NCBI RefSeq assembly: GCF_009177095.1 | Contig: NZ_AP021861.1 | Span: forward strand, 124,001 to 188,000 | Direction of reading: 5' to 3' | Origin: Lacipirellula parvula | GTDB lineage: Bacteria > Planctomycetota > Planctomycetia > Pirellulales > Lacipirellulaceae | Length of the DNA stretch: 64,000 nt | Shown here: in pieces, positions 24,832-32,576 of the stretch | Numbering within the stretch: position 1 is the stretch's first letter | Layout: each line of letters begins with the position of its first letter | Notes under the pieces: generated by a model | Told to the model about the DNA's origin: nothing | The model's database searches: none | What the model saw: the letters and a program-made list of their open reading frames with translations, nothing else | Made by a program: the position numbers and the translations under genes

Positions 24832-27018
24832 ATGTCAGGATTCCGTGGCTCGTTGGCCCGCACGCTAGCGGTCATTGGCTTTGCATTCGCTCTCGCCGCA
24901 TCTCGCGCGAGCGCGACCGGCGTGCCGATCGACGGCTTCTTGCCGATGGTCGGCATCACGCTGACCGACGAATTCGTCGACGACATCGACTTTTCCCCGC
25001 ACGCGGCGACTTCGGTGGGAGGGGGGTACCTCAGCCAGAACGGCTCGCCGCGGTTCGAACTTGCGCTGCTCGACACGGGCGCCGCCACGTCGTTGCTGAC
25101 GACCGCCGCCGACGCCGCGTTCAACATCGACGGCCCCTACTCAGGCGAGCCAGATGGATTTAAAGGGACTGAGTCCATTCAAATCGGCGGCGCCACGGGC
25201 TTGCTCGACGCCCTCGTGAGCGATCCGCTCGGTCTGTATGCCTCCGGGCTGCAGAATCGTACGGGTGGAGGCGCGGCGCTCGCGATCAATACGAACACCT
25301 TGCTCGGGCAGACGAACACCTCGGTGGCGACGCTGCCGGTCGAGTCGCCGCTGCCGAACATCCTCGGGCTGACGTTCGCCAGTCAGTACGCTACGCGAAT
25401 CCGCAACAGCCAGCCGCAGGTCTTCGAAGCGGACGGCAAGACGGTGCGCAGTCCGGCGATCGACTTTTTGCCGCTTGGCTCAGGCGGTTCGCAGGGCATC
25501 ACGCGGAAGGCGCCGATGAGCCTGCAAGGCGCCGCGCCGTCAACGCCGTTCTACCAGTTGAACTTTGGGGGCATCGGCAGCGGAGATCTCGACTTTTGGG
25601 AAAATCCTTCATCGCCTACGGTTGTGCAAGGCGGCCACTTTCTCAACGTGAACGCGTCGAACAACGGGACCGCGCTTGGTACGAAGGAGTTTTTTTTCGA
25701 TACCGGCGCCAGCGTGACGGTGCTCTCTGAGCTCACGGCCTTACAGCTCGGTATCGACGTGCAGACCGACACGCCCGACTTCACGTTAGAGATCGTTGGC
25801 TCGGGTGGCGGCTCGGGCGCCGTGCCGGGATTCTTTATAGATCAATTCACGGTGCTGGCGACCGGCGGCAGCGTCACGCTGTCGAACGTCCCGGTGTTGG
25901 TGTTCGACGTCACCAATCCCGCGAGCCCGGGCAATATCGTGCCAGGCATCGTCGGGACGAATGTTTTCGCCGGGCGCGACATCATCATTGATCCCATTCC
26001 CTCAAACGGCGGCGGCGGATCGAGCGCCGGCGTCTACATTAGCGATGCGGTGACGTCGCAGAAGAATTGGACGACCGCAGCCGCCAGCGCGTCGTGGGCC
26101 ACCGGCGGAAGTTGGAACGGCGGGGCCGCTCCGACGACGCTAGGCATCGCGAACGTGCGGAACGCCGGCAGCGGCAACCAAGAAGCCGTTGTATCGGCGT
26201 CGACCACCGCCTTCGAAGCCAACGTCTCCGGCGTCGCGGGGCGGACGATGACGGTTCGCGTGCAGACCGGCGCCAAGCTCACGACGTTCACCGGCATCAA
26301 CATCGAGCAGTTCGGCGCGATTCATCTCGAAGGCGGAACGCTTGACTCTCAATACGTCGAAGTGATGGGGGGCACGCTCAGCGGCAGCGGCAGCATCGCC
26401 ACCGGCAGCGGGCCGATCGACGGCCAAGTCGAGAATCGCGGCGGGATCGTCGCTCCCGGCAACGGCTCGACAACGGGGACGATTTCGATTCGCGGACGCT
26501 TCGCCAATGCTCACGACGGCGCCCTCAACATCGACGTCGGCGGCACGACGGCCGGAACGCAGTACGATCGGCTGCTGATCGACGGCACCGTGGCGCTCGA
26601 CGGCGTGCTCAACGTCTCGCTGGTCAACCTCGGCGGCGGAGTCTTCACTCCAGCGCTCGGCAGTTTCTTTTCAGTCATCGAAGGGACGACGATCGGCGGT
26701 ACGTTCTCGACGCTCAACATGCCAACGCTGCCGAGCGGACGGATGTGGGCCGTCGATTACGAAGAGACCGCCGTCAAATTGAAGGTGACGCTGCCCGGCG
26801 ACTTCGACGGCGATTGGAGCGTCGACGCCGACGATCTCGCGTTGTGGAAGACGGGCTACGGCACGACTTACAACGGCAATGATTTGCTGCAGTGGCAGCG
26901 ATACTTTGGGCAGAGCATCGCGGGCGCCATTGCCGCAGTGCCGGAGCCGACGACGGGCGGGCTGATGCTCGTGGCTGCGTTGGGCTTGGCGGCAGTACGC
27001 CGGCGTCGTGGCGTTTAA
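24832..27018 (+). CDS. PEP-CTERM protein with duplicated aspartyl-protease-like DTG motifs and dockerin-like repeat
   Basis: A 728-residue exported protein. The start ATG 24832 is preceded by GAAAGG; ATG 24817 is an alternative. A signal peptide is followed by a region with two aspartic-protease motifs, LLDTGAATSL (Asp81) and FFDTGASVTVL (Asp290). The spacing of about 209 residues is what a two-lobed pepsin-like fold would show. After this come beta-helix-like repeats, a dockerin-type calcium loop pair near 655-690 (GDFDGDWSVDADDLALW...YNGNDLLQWQRYFG) and a PEP-CTERM tail (PEPTTGGLMLVAALGLAAVRRRR). It is likely a surface or extracellular protein. Protease activity is inferred from motifs only. 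Confidence 0.82.
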   Translation: MSGFRGSLARTLAVIGFAFALAASRASATGVPIDGFLPMVGITLTDEFVDDIDFSPHAATSVGGGYLSQNGSPRFELALLDTGAATSLLTTAADAAFNIDGPYSGEPDGFKGTESIQIGGATGLLDALVSDPLGLYASGLQNRTGGGAALAINTNTLLGQTNTSVATLPVESPLPNILGLTFASQYATRIRNSQPQVFEADGKTVRSPAIDFLPLGSGGSQGITRKAPMSLQGAAPSTPFYQLNFGGIGSGDLDFWENPSSPTVVQGGHFLNVNASNNGTALGTKEFFFDTGASVTVLSELTALQLGIDVQTDTPDFTLEIVGSGGGSGAVPGFFIDQFTVLATGGSVTLSNVPVLVFDVTNPASPGNIVPGIVGTNVFAGRDIIIDPIPSNGGGGSSAGVYISDAVTSQKNWTTAAASASWATGGSWNGGAAPTTLGIANVRNAGSGNQEAVVSASTTAFEANVSGVAGRTMTVRVQTGAKLTTFTGINIEQFGAIHLEGGTLDSQYVEVMGGTLSGSGSIATGSGPIDGQVENRGGIVAPGNGSTTGTISIRGRFANAHDGALNIDVGGTTAGTQYDRLLIDGTVALDGVLNVSLVNLGGGVFTPALGSFFSVIEGTTIGGTFSTLNMPTLPSGRMWAVDYEETAVKLKVTLPGDFDGDWSVDADDLALWKTGYGTTYNGNDLLQWQRYFGQSIAGAIAAVPEPTTGGLMLVAALGLAAVRRRRGV

Positions 27019-27038
27019 CTGCCCACTGCTTTCGATTA

Positions 27039-27068
27039 CCGCTCCGGCGGGTCGTTGACCCGCGGCGA
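27039..27068. repeat. CCGGCGGGTCGTTGACCCGCGG palindrome family copy
   Basis: Lies between the convergent PEP-CTERM gene and the TadE-like gene end; same family as 2239. Confidence 0.8.
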
Positions 27069-27078
27069 CCGCGCGCTG

Positions 27079-27489
27079 CTAGTCGATCGGGCGTTCGGTC
27101 TTGAGCGTGCTCGTGGCGTGGATCGTTTTTGTCTTCGAGAACTTGGGCGTAATCCAGCCGTTGTTGAGCATCGGTATATCGATGGTCACCGTCACGGTGT
27201 CGTCCGTCGGGCCGACGACTTTGATCTTGGCGTCGCGGGCGCCGACGATCTTGAGCATTGAAGTGGCCTTGGCGGTCGCTTCGGCCGCGGTGGCGCCCGG
27301 CACCATGGCATGCCGAGCCGCTTCGTAGGCCGCTTGATCCGCAGTGTGGCGAATCATGTTCACCCGCCCGAACTCCAGACTGGCGAGCACGAGCGTGAAG
27401 AAGATCGGTGCAACGATCGCAAACTCGACGGCAGTCGCGCCGACGGGGTGAGTCGCGAGTTTCGAGTTGCGGGCGGTACGGCGGGGCAT
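27079..27489 (-). CDS. TadE-like pilus protein
   Basis: A 136-residue protein with the TadE hallmark GATAVEFAIVAPIFFTLVLASLEFGR at residues about 18-42. This is a prepilin-like hydrophobic segment with the conserved Glu, followed by AAYEAARHAMVPGATAAEA. TadE and TadG are minor pilin-like proteins of the tight-adherence (Tad/Flp) secretion system, inserted in the inner membrane. The N-terminal stretch ARNSKLATHP is encoded by a palindromic repeat arm (27451-27473) placed in frame before the conserved part. It is the last of three genes of the same type on this strand, reading in the order TadE, TadG-like, TadE. Confidence 0.85.
   Translation of the reverse strand: MPRRTARNSKLATHPVGATAVEFAIVAPIFFTLVLASLEFGRVNMIRHTADQAAYEAARHAMVPGATAAEATAKATSMLKIVGARDAKIKVVGPTDDTVTVTIDIPMLNNGWITPKFSKTKTIHATSTLKTERPID
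27451..27473. repeat. AGTCGCGAGTTTCGAGTTGCG repeat inside TadE gene
   Basis: Same class as the arms at 12113-12197; encodes RNSKLAT in frame near the N-terminus of the TadE-like protein. Confidence 0.6.
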
Positions 27490-27537
27490 TGTCGTGAGGC
27501 GAATCGGCTTGTTGTTTTAATCGTCGTTTTGAACTTG

Positions 27538-27565
27538 CTCCGGCGGCTCGTTGAGCCGCGGCTAC
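27538..27565. repeat. CTCCGGCGGCTCGTTGAGCCGCGGCTAC palindrome copy
   Basis: Lies between the TadE-like and TadG-like genes and ends about 10 bp from the TadG-like stop. Same family as 2239. Confidence 0.8.
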
Positions 27566-27574
27566 TAAATGCAG

Positions 27575-28786
27575 CTACTCCGTCAGCATCACCGGTAGCG
27601 TCGAAGCGATCTCGCGGAAGATTGCTTCCAATGCGGCAGCGTCGGCGGCGTGGAAGTGCTTGCCGCCGGTGGCTGCGGCGACCTTCTCCATGCGGGTGAT
27701 GTCGGCTTCGCTGCTAAACGTTACCGTGTTGATCGTAATGTTCTGCAGTGCCGCCTTCTGGGCCGCGACGACTGGGTCGCCGCCCGAGTTGTGCAGGCCG
27801 TCGGTCATCAGCACCATCGTGCGAACGGCGAACGGCCGGACTTTGGCGCTCGTGAGCACCTTGACGCCGTTGTCGATGCCCGAGCCGATGGCCGTGTTGC
27901 CTTTGACGGCGCGGCTGCTCAGCGTGTTCATTTGGTTGCGGATCGGCTGATAGTTGAAGCCGAGTTCCGCGTTGATGTCGGAGACATTGCAGGTGAAGCT
28001 GCAAGACGTGTCTTTGCTCGAGTAGCTAACCAGACCGCACTGCTCTTCCTGGAGCGTGCCGTCGAGTTCCTCGAGGAACGCATTGACGGCCGTGTACAAC
28101 GACCCCCACCGACTCTTCGTCATGTTCGGGACGCTGCAGGCGTTGCCGCCCGGAACCGTCGAACCGTTGAGCGTCCACATCATCGAGCCAGAACGGTCGA
28201 CGACGAGGCAAATGTCGCGGTCGAGCTGCGTCGACGCGGCGATATGCACTGGTTGGAATGTCGAGACGCCGAGCACGCGACCGAGCAACAGCCCGACGGG
28301 CCCGGCGGCGGAGGAGGCGGTGCGGCGGCCAGTAACGCGAACGGCGTTCGGCTGCGTCCCGCCGACGGTGAATTTAAACCGCGAGGTGCTGCTCGATTGG
28401 GCGCCCTTGCCAATTTCGATTTGATCGTTGGTGAGCTTTAGCCCCACGCCGGCGACTTTGTTCTTGGCGGCGGCGGCGACGGCGGCGGCTTTCGCCTCCG
28501 TTTGGCTTTGCGACATGCTCAGCGTCTTGGCGCCGGCGCGCGCGGCGGCGTCGGTCGCCGTGCGGAGTTCAGTCCGCGTCAACTGCATGTAGGCCACGTC
28601 AACGGCGAAGGCGGCCGCAATGATGAACAGCGGCAGGCAGATCGCGATCAACGGCAACATGCCGCCCGAGCGGCAATGACGAAATCCGAATGACGAATGA
28701 CGAATGAGCCGTCGGCGGCGCACACATCGTCGTTCGACCTGCGTCAACTCGCTGCATTCGTCATTCGTCATTCGTGCATTCGTCAT
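27575..28786 (-). CDS. TadG-like protein with von Willebrand factor A domain
   Basis: A 403-residue reading if the repeat-borne ATG at 28786 is used. Conserved sequence begins around RSGGMLPLIAICLPLFIIAAAFAVDVAYMQ, the TadG N-terminal membrane segment, so the natural start could be near 28660 (ATG before LPLIA). A VWA domain follows, with the metal-ion-dependent adhesion motif DRSGSMM near the residues DICLVV. TadG-type proteins belong to the Tad pilus apparatus and face the periplasm. The first 38 or so codons are read from a palindromic repeat (28675-28790). It starts 10 bp after the stop of the upstream TadE gene and is thus co-transcribed. Confidence 0.85.
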   Translation of the reverse strand: MTNARMTNDECSELTQVERRCVRRRRLIRHSSFGFRHCRSGGMLPLIAICLPLFIIAAAFAVDVAYMQLTRTELRTATDAAARAGAKTLSMSQSQTEAKAAAVAAAAKNKVAGVGLKLTNDQIEIGKGAQSSSTSRFKFTVGGTQPNAVRVTGRRTASSAAGPVGLLLGRVLGVSTFQPVHIAASTQLDRDICLVVDRSGSMMWTLNGSTVPGGNACSVPNMTKSRWGSLYTAVNAFLEELDGTLQEEQCGLVSYSSKDTSCSFTCNVSDINAELGFNYQPIRNQMNTLSSRAVKGNTAIGSGIDNGVKVLTSAKVRPFAVRTMVLMTDGLHNSGGDPVVAAQKAALQNITINTVTFSSEADITRMEKVAAATGGKHFHAADAAALEAIFREIASTLPVMLTE

Positions 28787-28790
28787 TTTA
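28675..28790. repeat. AATGACGAAATCCGAATGACGAATGA element overlapping the 5' end of the TadG-like gene
   Basis: Left arm 28675-28707 and right arm (ATTCGTCATTCGTCATTCGT, 28755-28790) are complementary. The element contains the ATG at 28784-28786 and is open through to the conserved TadG sequence. Confidence 0.85.
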
Positions 28791-28796
28791 TCTTGC

Positions 28797-29213
28797 CTAA
28801 AACTCTTTCATCATCGTGGCCGTGCCAGTGAGCGTCTTGCCGCGGAAAAAACTGCCCGGAATCACCGAGTTCTTCGCCGCCGGCGCCGAAACGGTGACCG
28901 TGATGTACTGCCCACGCGTGAGAGCTTGAAAGTTCACCGGGTTGATCGTGATGGTGGCGCCGACGACGCGTCGGTCGGTCAGGACCGCGTTGCACGAGGC
29001 CTGCACGTTCGCGGTCGTCGACACCGGTTCGATGGCGGTGCGGATGCCCTCGTAGGCGGCGACCGTCAGCGACTGCTTGAGGAAGATCATCGTGCAGCAC
29101 TCGATCATCGCGAGCACCATCAACACGAGAATCGGCAAGCAAACGGCCAACTCGCTCGCCGCGACGGCGCGACGCGAATCGCGGCAGTGGTGGAGGCTGG
29201 GGCGCCGTCGCAT
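28797..29213 (-). CDS. TadE-like pilus protein
   Basis: A 138-residue protein starting at ATG 29211-29213 (MRRRPSLHHC); a GTG at 29270 would add 19 residues. The conserved segment RRAVAASELAVCLPILVLMVLAMIECCTMIF is the TadE membrane region, with Glu as the conserved acid in ASELAV and in MIECC. After it come AAYEGIRTAIEP and a beta-rich periplasmic domain, with a Cys in ASCNAVLTDRR. It is the first gene of the TadE-TadG-TadE group, whose pilus ATPase and secretin must be elsewhere. The stop TAG at 28797 is 10 bp ahead of the next start. Confidence 0.82.
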   Translation of the reverse strand: MRRRPSLHHCRDSRRAVAASELAVCLPILVLMVLAMIECCTMIFLKQSLTVAAYEGIRTAIEPVSTTANVQASCNAVLTDRRVVGATITINPVNFQALTRGQYITVTVSAPAAKNSVIPGSFFRGKTLTGTATMMKEF

Positions 29214-29294
29214 TGGGGAATCCGTAGGGTGAGTGGCGATGCGGAAATCCGTCGTGCAACTGTAGGTCACGGGAAGCCGCCCGCGAATTTGCCT

Positions 29295-29319
29295 CTAGCC
29301 CCGGGCTCCGCCCGGGGGT
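29295..29319. repeat. CTAGCCCCGGGCTCCGCCCGGGGG palindrome copy
   Basis: Same family as 14273 and 15477, in the gap ahead of the TadE-like gene (minus strand). Confidence 0.75.
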
Positions 29320-29359
29320 GGCGTGGCGTTAAGGCAAGCCTGCCTGCAGTGAATGTTCC

Positions 29360-29464
29360 GGCTCCCTCCCCCTTGAGGGGAGGGCTGGGGAGGGGGGTAA
29401 TGAACCCTGGTACCCGCTTCCGTCACCCCTCCCTAACCTTCCCCCTCAAGGGGAGGGGACCTCA
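29360..29464. repeat. ~105-bp CTCCCTCCCCCTTGAGGGG element, copy 2
   Basis: Full element with both arms and central GGTACCCGC. It ends 19 bp before the stop of the HAMP protein gene. Confidence 0.85.
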
Positions 29465-29482
29465 AGAAGTTGATTATTTGAA

Positions 29483-29956
29483 TTAGCTCGCAGTAACCGG
29501 CGTCGGCTCCGAGGTTTCGGCGGTCGTGCTCGCCGCGGGCGGATCGACCGTCTCGCCCTTCAAGCGGGCGACCATCGCGTTGAAATCGTCGGCCAGCCCC
29601 TGCCAGAAGTCGACTTCGCGGAACTTCAGCGGGCGGAACTCTTCGCCGTTCGCCAAGCCGCGGATCGTATTGCGGAGGCGGTAGATCGGCCCGGCAAAGC
29701 GGTGGCTTAGTTTGATCGTGTCGAGGATGAAGACCGGCAGCAGGAAGAACATCACGAGCAGGAACGGACCGTGCGTCCACCAGACTTGCTGAGCATGCTC
29801 CTCGAACGAGCGGAACGGATTGCTCATGATCTGCAGGCAGAACGCAACGAGACTCGCGACGCCGATGAACGCACACCAATGAAACACCAATCGACGAACA
29901 AGGGCGCCTTGCACCTTGGGATCGACAAACGTTTTCTTGCGTCCTGAATGCGACAT
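29483..29956 (-). CDS. Two-helix membrane protein with a HAMP-like domain and no output domain
   Basis: A 157-residue protein. Two hydrophobic helices at about 22-44 (RLVFHWCAFIGVASLVAFC) and 61-83 (THGPFLLVMFFLLPVFILD) are followed by a HAMP-like region: HRFAGPIYRLRNTIRGLANG...FREVDFWQGLADDFNAMVARL (84-132). The Pro-containing AGPIYRL and the downstream DDFNAMV fit HAMP. The tail is short and Ala/Thr/Pro-rich. HAMP domains normally relay signals to a kinase or methyl-accepting domain, which is absent, so this could be a stand-alone modulator or the remains of a receptor. The start at ATG 29956 is the only sensible one. Function is unknown. Confidence 0.75.
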   Translation of the reverse strand: MSHSGRKKTFVDPKVQGALVRRLVFHWCAFIGVASLVAFCLQIMSNPFRSFEEHAQQVWWTHGPFLLVMFFLLPVFILDTIKLSHRFAGPIYRLRNTIRGLANGEEFRPLKFREVDFWQGLADDFNAMVARLKGETVDPPAASTTAETSEPTPVTAS

Positions 29957-30203
29957 GAGACAGTCACCTTGTAACTACCTGGGCGCGATGCCGGAGAAAT
30001 TCCGCTGGAGTCGACGGTGCGGCGTCGACGCATTGCACATCCAAAGGGTAGGTCATCCCAATTAACGGAATGCCACAAGGCGGCAGGGGATGCGGAAGCC
30101 CCTAGCGGGGAATTTGGATCGTGGGGCCCTACAGGCGTTACAAGCGGACGCTTGGCGTCGATTATGGCTCAGAGTAGCGAAGCCTCGGAAACGTGACTTT
30201 GAT

Positions 30204-30302
30204 ATCCCCTCCCCTTGAGGGGGAGGGTTAGGGAGGGGTGAGAGTAGCGTGTACCAGGGTTCCACCCCCTCCCCAGCCCTCCCCTCAAGGGGGAGGGAGC
30301 CA
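30204..30302. repeat. ~100-bp CTCCCTCCCCCTTGAGGGG element, copy 3
   Basis: Opposite orientation to copies 1 and 2 (GTACCAGGGTT in the centre). It fills the gap between the HAMP gene start and the next gene's stop. The other part of 29957-30203 shows no gene. Confidence 0.85.
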
Positions 30303-30307
30303 GAGCG

Positions 30308-31276
30308 TTAATGAGCGAGCAATTCATCAACCTGCCGGTGGAACGCAAAGATCGCGCTCCGTACGGCGACGTATTCGCCGCCGCCGTCGAGAAGCGTTGC
30401 CAGTGGCTGCCAGGCTTCGGCCGGCAGCGCCGAAGCCTCGGCCGCTGCCGTGAAATCGCCGGCTTGGATCGCGGCGTCGCCGCGGCGCGGCGAGTAGCTC
30501 AGCAGCAATAAGTTCGAGCGGATCGCTACGTTTGCGAGGCCGCCGGCAGCCGGGCCGAACCGCTCCGTCGCCGAGGCGATCACGGCCGCGGCCGGTTCGC
30601 CTTGCAGAGCCGCAACGACCGCTTGCTCGGGGCTCGCGCCGTCGCCGGCCTTCGGCAGCGGCGGGAGCTCGACGCCGACCGACACGGCCGCGGCGGCCGC
30701 TTCGGCGAGCGTCGCTTCGTAACGCTCGGCCGGAAGCTGCTTGGCGTACATCGCCGCGGCGAAGCTCCACTTTTGGGCGGCCTGCCAAACGGCAAGCCGC
30801 TCGGCGGGCGCTACCGCGGGAGAGTCGGGGGCGGGTGTTTCGCTGGGGAAGAGTTCGTCGAACGAGGCGCCCTCGCCCGCGGGCGGCTGCGCACCATCGG
30901 CTTCGAGCGAGGGCTGGGTAGCGGCGTCGGCCGGCGTCGCCACGGCCTCTGGGGAGGCTGCGGCCGGAGGCTCCGCGACCGGCGTTTCGGTCGCCAGATC
31001 GAGCGGCGGGGTTTCAACGAGAGGAGCCTCGGCGGGGGAATGCTCTACGGGAGCCGTGTCGGCAGGGGCGGCGGTCGCGATTTCTGCCGGTTCCGTCGGC
31101 AAAACCGGCTCGGGGGCGGGGGAAACCGCACTCGCCGGTGGTTCCGCCGTAGAATTGTCCGCCGTTTCATGGCGAACGGCTGCCGGGCCCGGTTCGTACT
31201 TAATTTCCTCCCAGCAACCGAGCAGTGCCGGCAAAACGCACAGGGCCGCCGCCGTGAGGAGCGGCAAGCGTTTCAC
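30308..31276 (-). CDS. Ala/Pro/Glu-rich lipoprotein of unknown function
   Basis: The GTG at 31274-31276 gives KRLPLLTAAALCVLPALLGC, a lipoprotein signal with lipobox LLGC; a TTG at 31339 would add 21 residues ahead of it and hide that pattern. Residues about 25-140 are a low-complexity stretch of Ala, Pro, Glu and Thr (PPASAVSPAPEPVLPTEPAE...). A folded domain follows from about 155 (AERLAVWQAAQKWSFAAAMYAKQLP...). The C-terminus ends in HRQVDELLAH. The low-complexity part looks like a wall-spanning spacer. No known family recognised. It is divergent from the phosphoesterase gene at 31417, sharing a 140-bp promoter region. Confidence 0.7.
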   Translation of the reverse strand: MKRLPLLTAAALCVLPALLGCWEEIKYEPGPAAVRHETADNSTAEPPASAVSPAPEPVLPTEPAEIATAAPADTAPVEHSPAEAPLVETPPLDLATETPVAEPPAAASPEAVATPADAATQPSLEADGAQPPAGEGASFDELFPSETPAPDSPAVAPAERLAVWQAAQKWSFAAAMYAKQLPAERYEATLAEAAAAAVSVGVELPPLPKAGDGASPEQAVVAALQGEPAAAVIASATERFGPAAGGLANVAIRSNLLLLSYSPRRGDAAIQAGDFTAAAEASALPAEAWQPLATLLDGGGEYVAVRSAIFAFHRQVDELLAH

Positions 31277-31416
31277 GAAGCTGAGATGAACAAGAAGCAA
31301 GGAAGAGCCCAAGACGACAGGTGGGGCAATGTGCGACAAACAACTATACTCAATTCCCCGCTACAGGCCGATGGTGAACCTGAGTAAGAGGTAGCCTTGG
31401 CCAGGGAAATTACGTC

Positions 31417-32310
31417 GTGAGTTTGAACTTCGAGCCCAATCATTCGACCCAATCGTCAGACCCGCTATCGCGGCGTCGCTTTCTTGCGCGCTCGGTGAAG
31501 ACGATGGGCGCCGTCGCGGCAGCCACCATGCTTTATACGTGGCGCGTCGAGCCGCATTGGGTCGAAGTTGTCGAGCGGCCGCTGCCGATCGCCGGGTTGC
31601 CGCCGTCGATGGTCGGCAAGCGATTAGTGCAGGTGAGCGATTTGCACGTCGGCCCCGTAGTCGATCAAGACTACATCATCTCGTCGCTCGAGCGGATCGC
31701 CGAGTTGCGGCCCGATGCGATTATCGTGACGGGCGACTTCATGACCTGCCACGGCGACGAGTCGGTGGCTCAAACGCTCGACGCGATGCGGGCCTTGCCG
31801 CCGGCGCCCTGGGGACGGTTGGCGATCTTGGGCAACCACGACTACGGCAGCCGTTGGCGGCAAGACTATGTGGCAGACGCCCTCTGCCGCGGCCTCGAGA
31901 AAATGGATGTTCGCGTCTTGCGGAACGAAGTCGCCATGGTCGGCGACCTGCAGGTGGCGGGCGTCGACGAGTACTGGGCGGGCAAGCACTTCCAGCCTGA
32001 GCGGGCGTTGCGGGATCTGGATACGGGTCGCGCCGCGCTCGCGCTCTGCCACAATCCCGACGGCGTCGACCAACCGCAGTGGGATGGTTTTCAAGGTTGG
32101 ATCTTGGCGGGACACACGCACGGCGGCCAGTGCAAGGCGCCCTTCCTGCCGCCGCCGATTACGCCCGTGGCGAACAAGCGATACTCCGCGGGCGAGTACG
32201 ACCTGGCGCCGGGACGCTGGATGTACATCAATCGCGGGCTGGGCTACAGCTTTCGCGTGAGGTTCAACGCGCGGCCGGAGATTACGGCCTTCACGCTGCA
32301 ACGGGCTTAG
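31417..32310 (+). CDS. Tat-exported metallophosphoesterase
   Basis: A 297-residue protein that starts at GTG 31417 with an AGGGA site 9 bp ahead. SRRRFLARSVKTMGAVAAAT at residues about 18-37 is a Tat signal. The calcineurin-like metallophosphoesterase motifs follow in order: DLHVGP (near 74), GDFM (near 105), GNHDYG (near 134) and GHTHGG (near 232). They form a two-metal site. The closest pattern is YaeI/UDP-sugar or lipid pyrophosphatase-like members. The substrate is unknown and it would act outside the cytoplasm. The stop TAG overlaps a palindromic repeat. Confidence 0.88.
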   Translation: MSLNFEPNHSTQSSDPLSRRRFLARSVKTMGAVAAATMLYTWRVEPHWVEVVERPLPIAGLPPSMVGKRLVQVSDLHVGPVVDQDYIISSLERIAELRPDAIIVTGDFMTCHGDESVAQTLDAMRALPPAPWGRLAILGNHDYGSRWRQDYVADALCRGLEKMDVRVLRNEVAMVGDLQVAGVDEYWAGKHFQPERALRDLDTGRAALALCHNPDGVDQPQWDGFQGWILAGHTHGGQCKAPFLPPPITPVANKRYSAGEYDLAPGRWMYINRGLGYSFRVRFNARPEITAFTLQRA

Positions 32311-32442
32311 CCCCGGGCTCCGCCCTCACGAAACTCTGAGGTCCCCTCCCCTTGAAGGGGAGGGTTAGGGAGGAGGGGTGGCTGAAGTGGGTACCAGGGT
32401 TCGACCCCCTCCCCAGCCCTCCCCTCAAGGGGGAGGGAGTCA
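32307..32442. repeat. TAGCCCCGGGC fragment plus ~105-bp CTCCCTCCCCCTTGAGGGG element, copy 4
   Basis: TTAGCCCCGGGCTCCGCCC (32307-32325) contains the phosphoesterase stop codon. The second element runs from GTCCCCTCCCCTTGAAGGGG at about 32338 to 32442, with central GTACCAGGGTT. In-frame open frame upstream of the lnt start is only this repeat. Confidence 0.8.
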
Positions 32443-32576
32443 CAGCATTCTTTCTAGCCAAGCTCGCCCTTGGCTCTGCCGAGCTACTCGGCGCCAGAAC
32501 TGATGAGGCACGTGGTACTCAAGCAGCACTCCAAGTGGAATTGGCAAGCTTGCGCGTTCCCCGTAGCTTGTCGACT

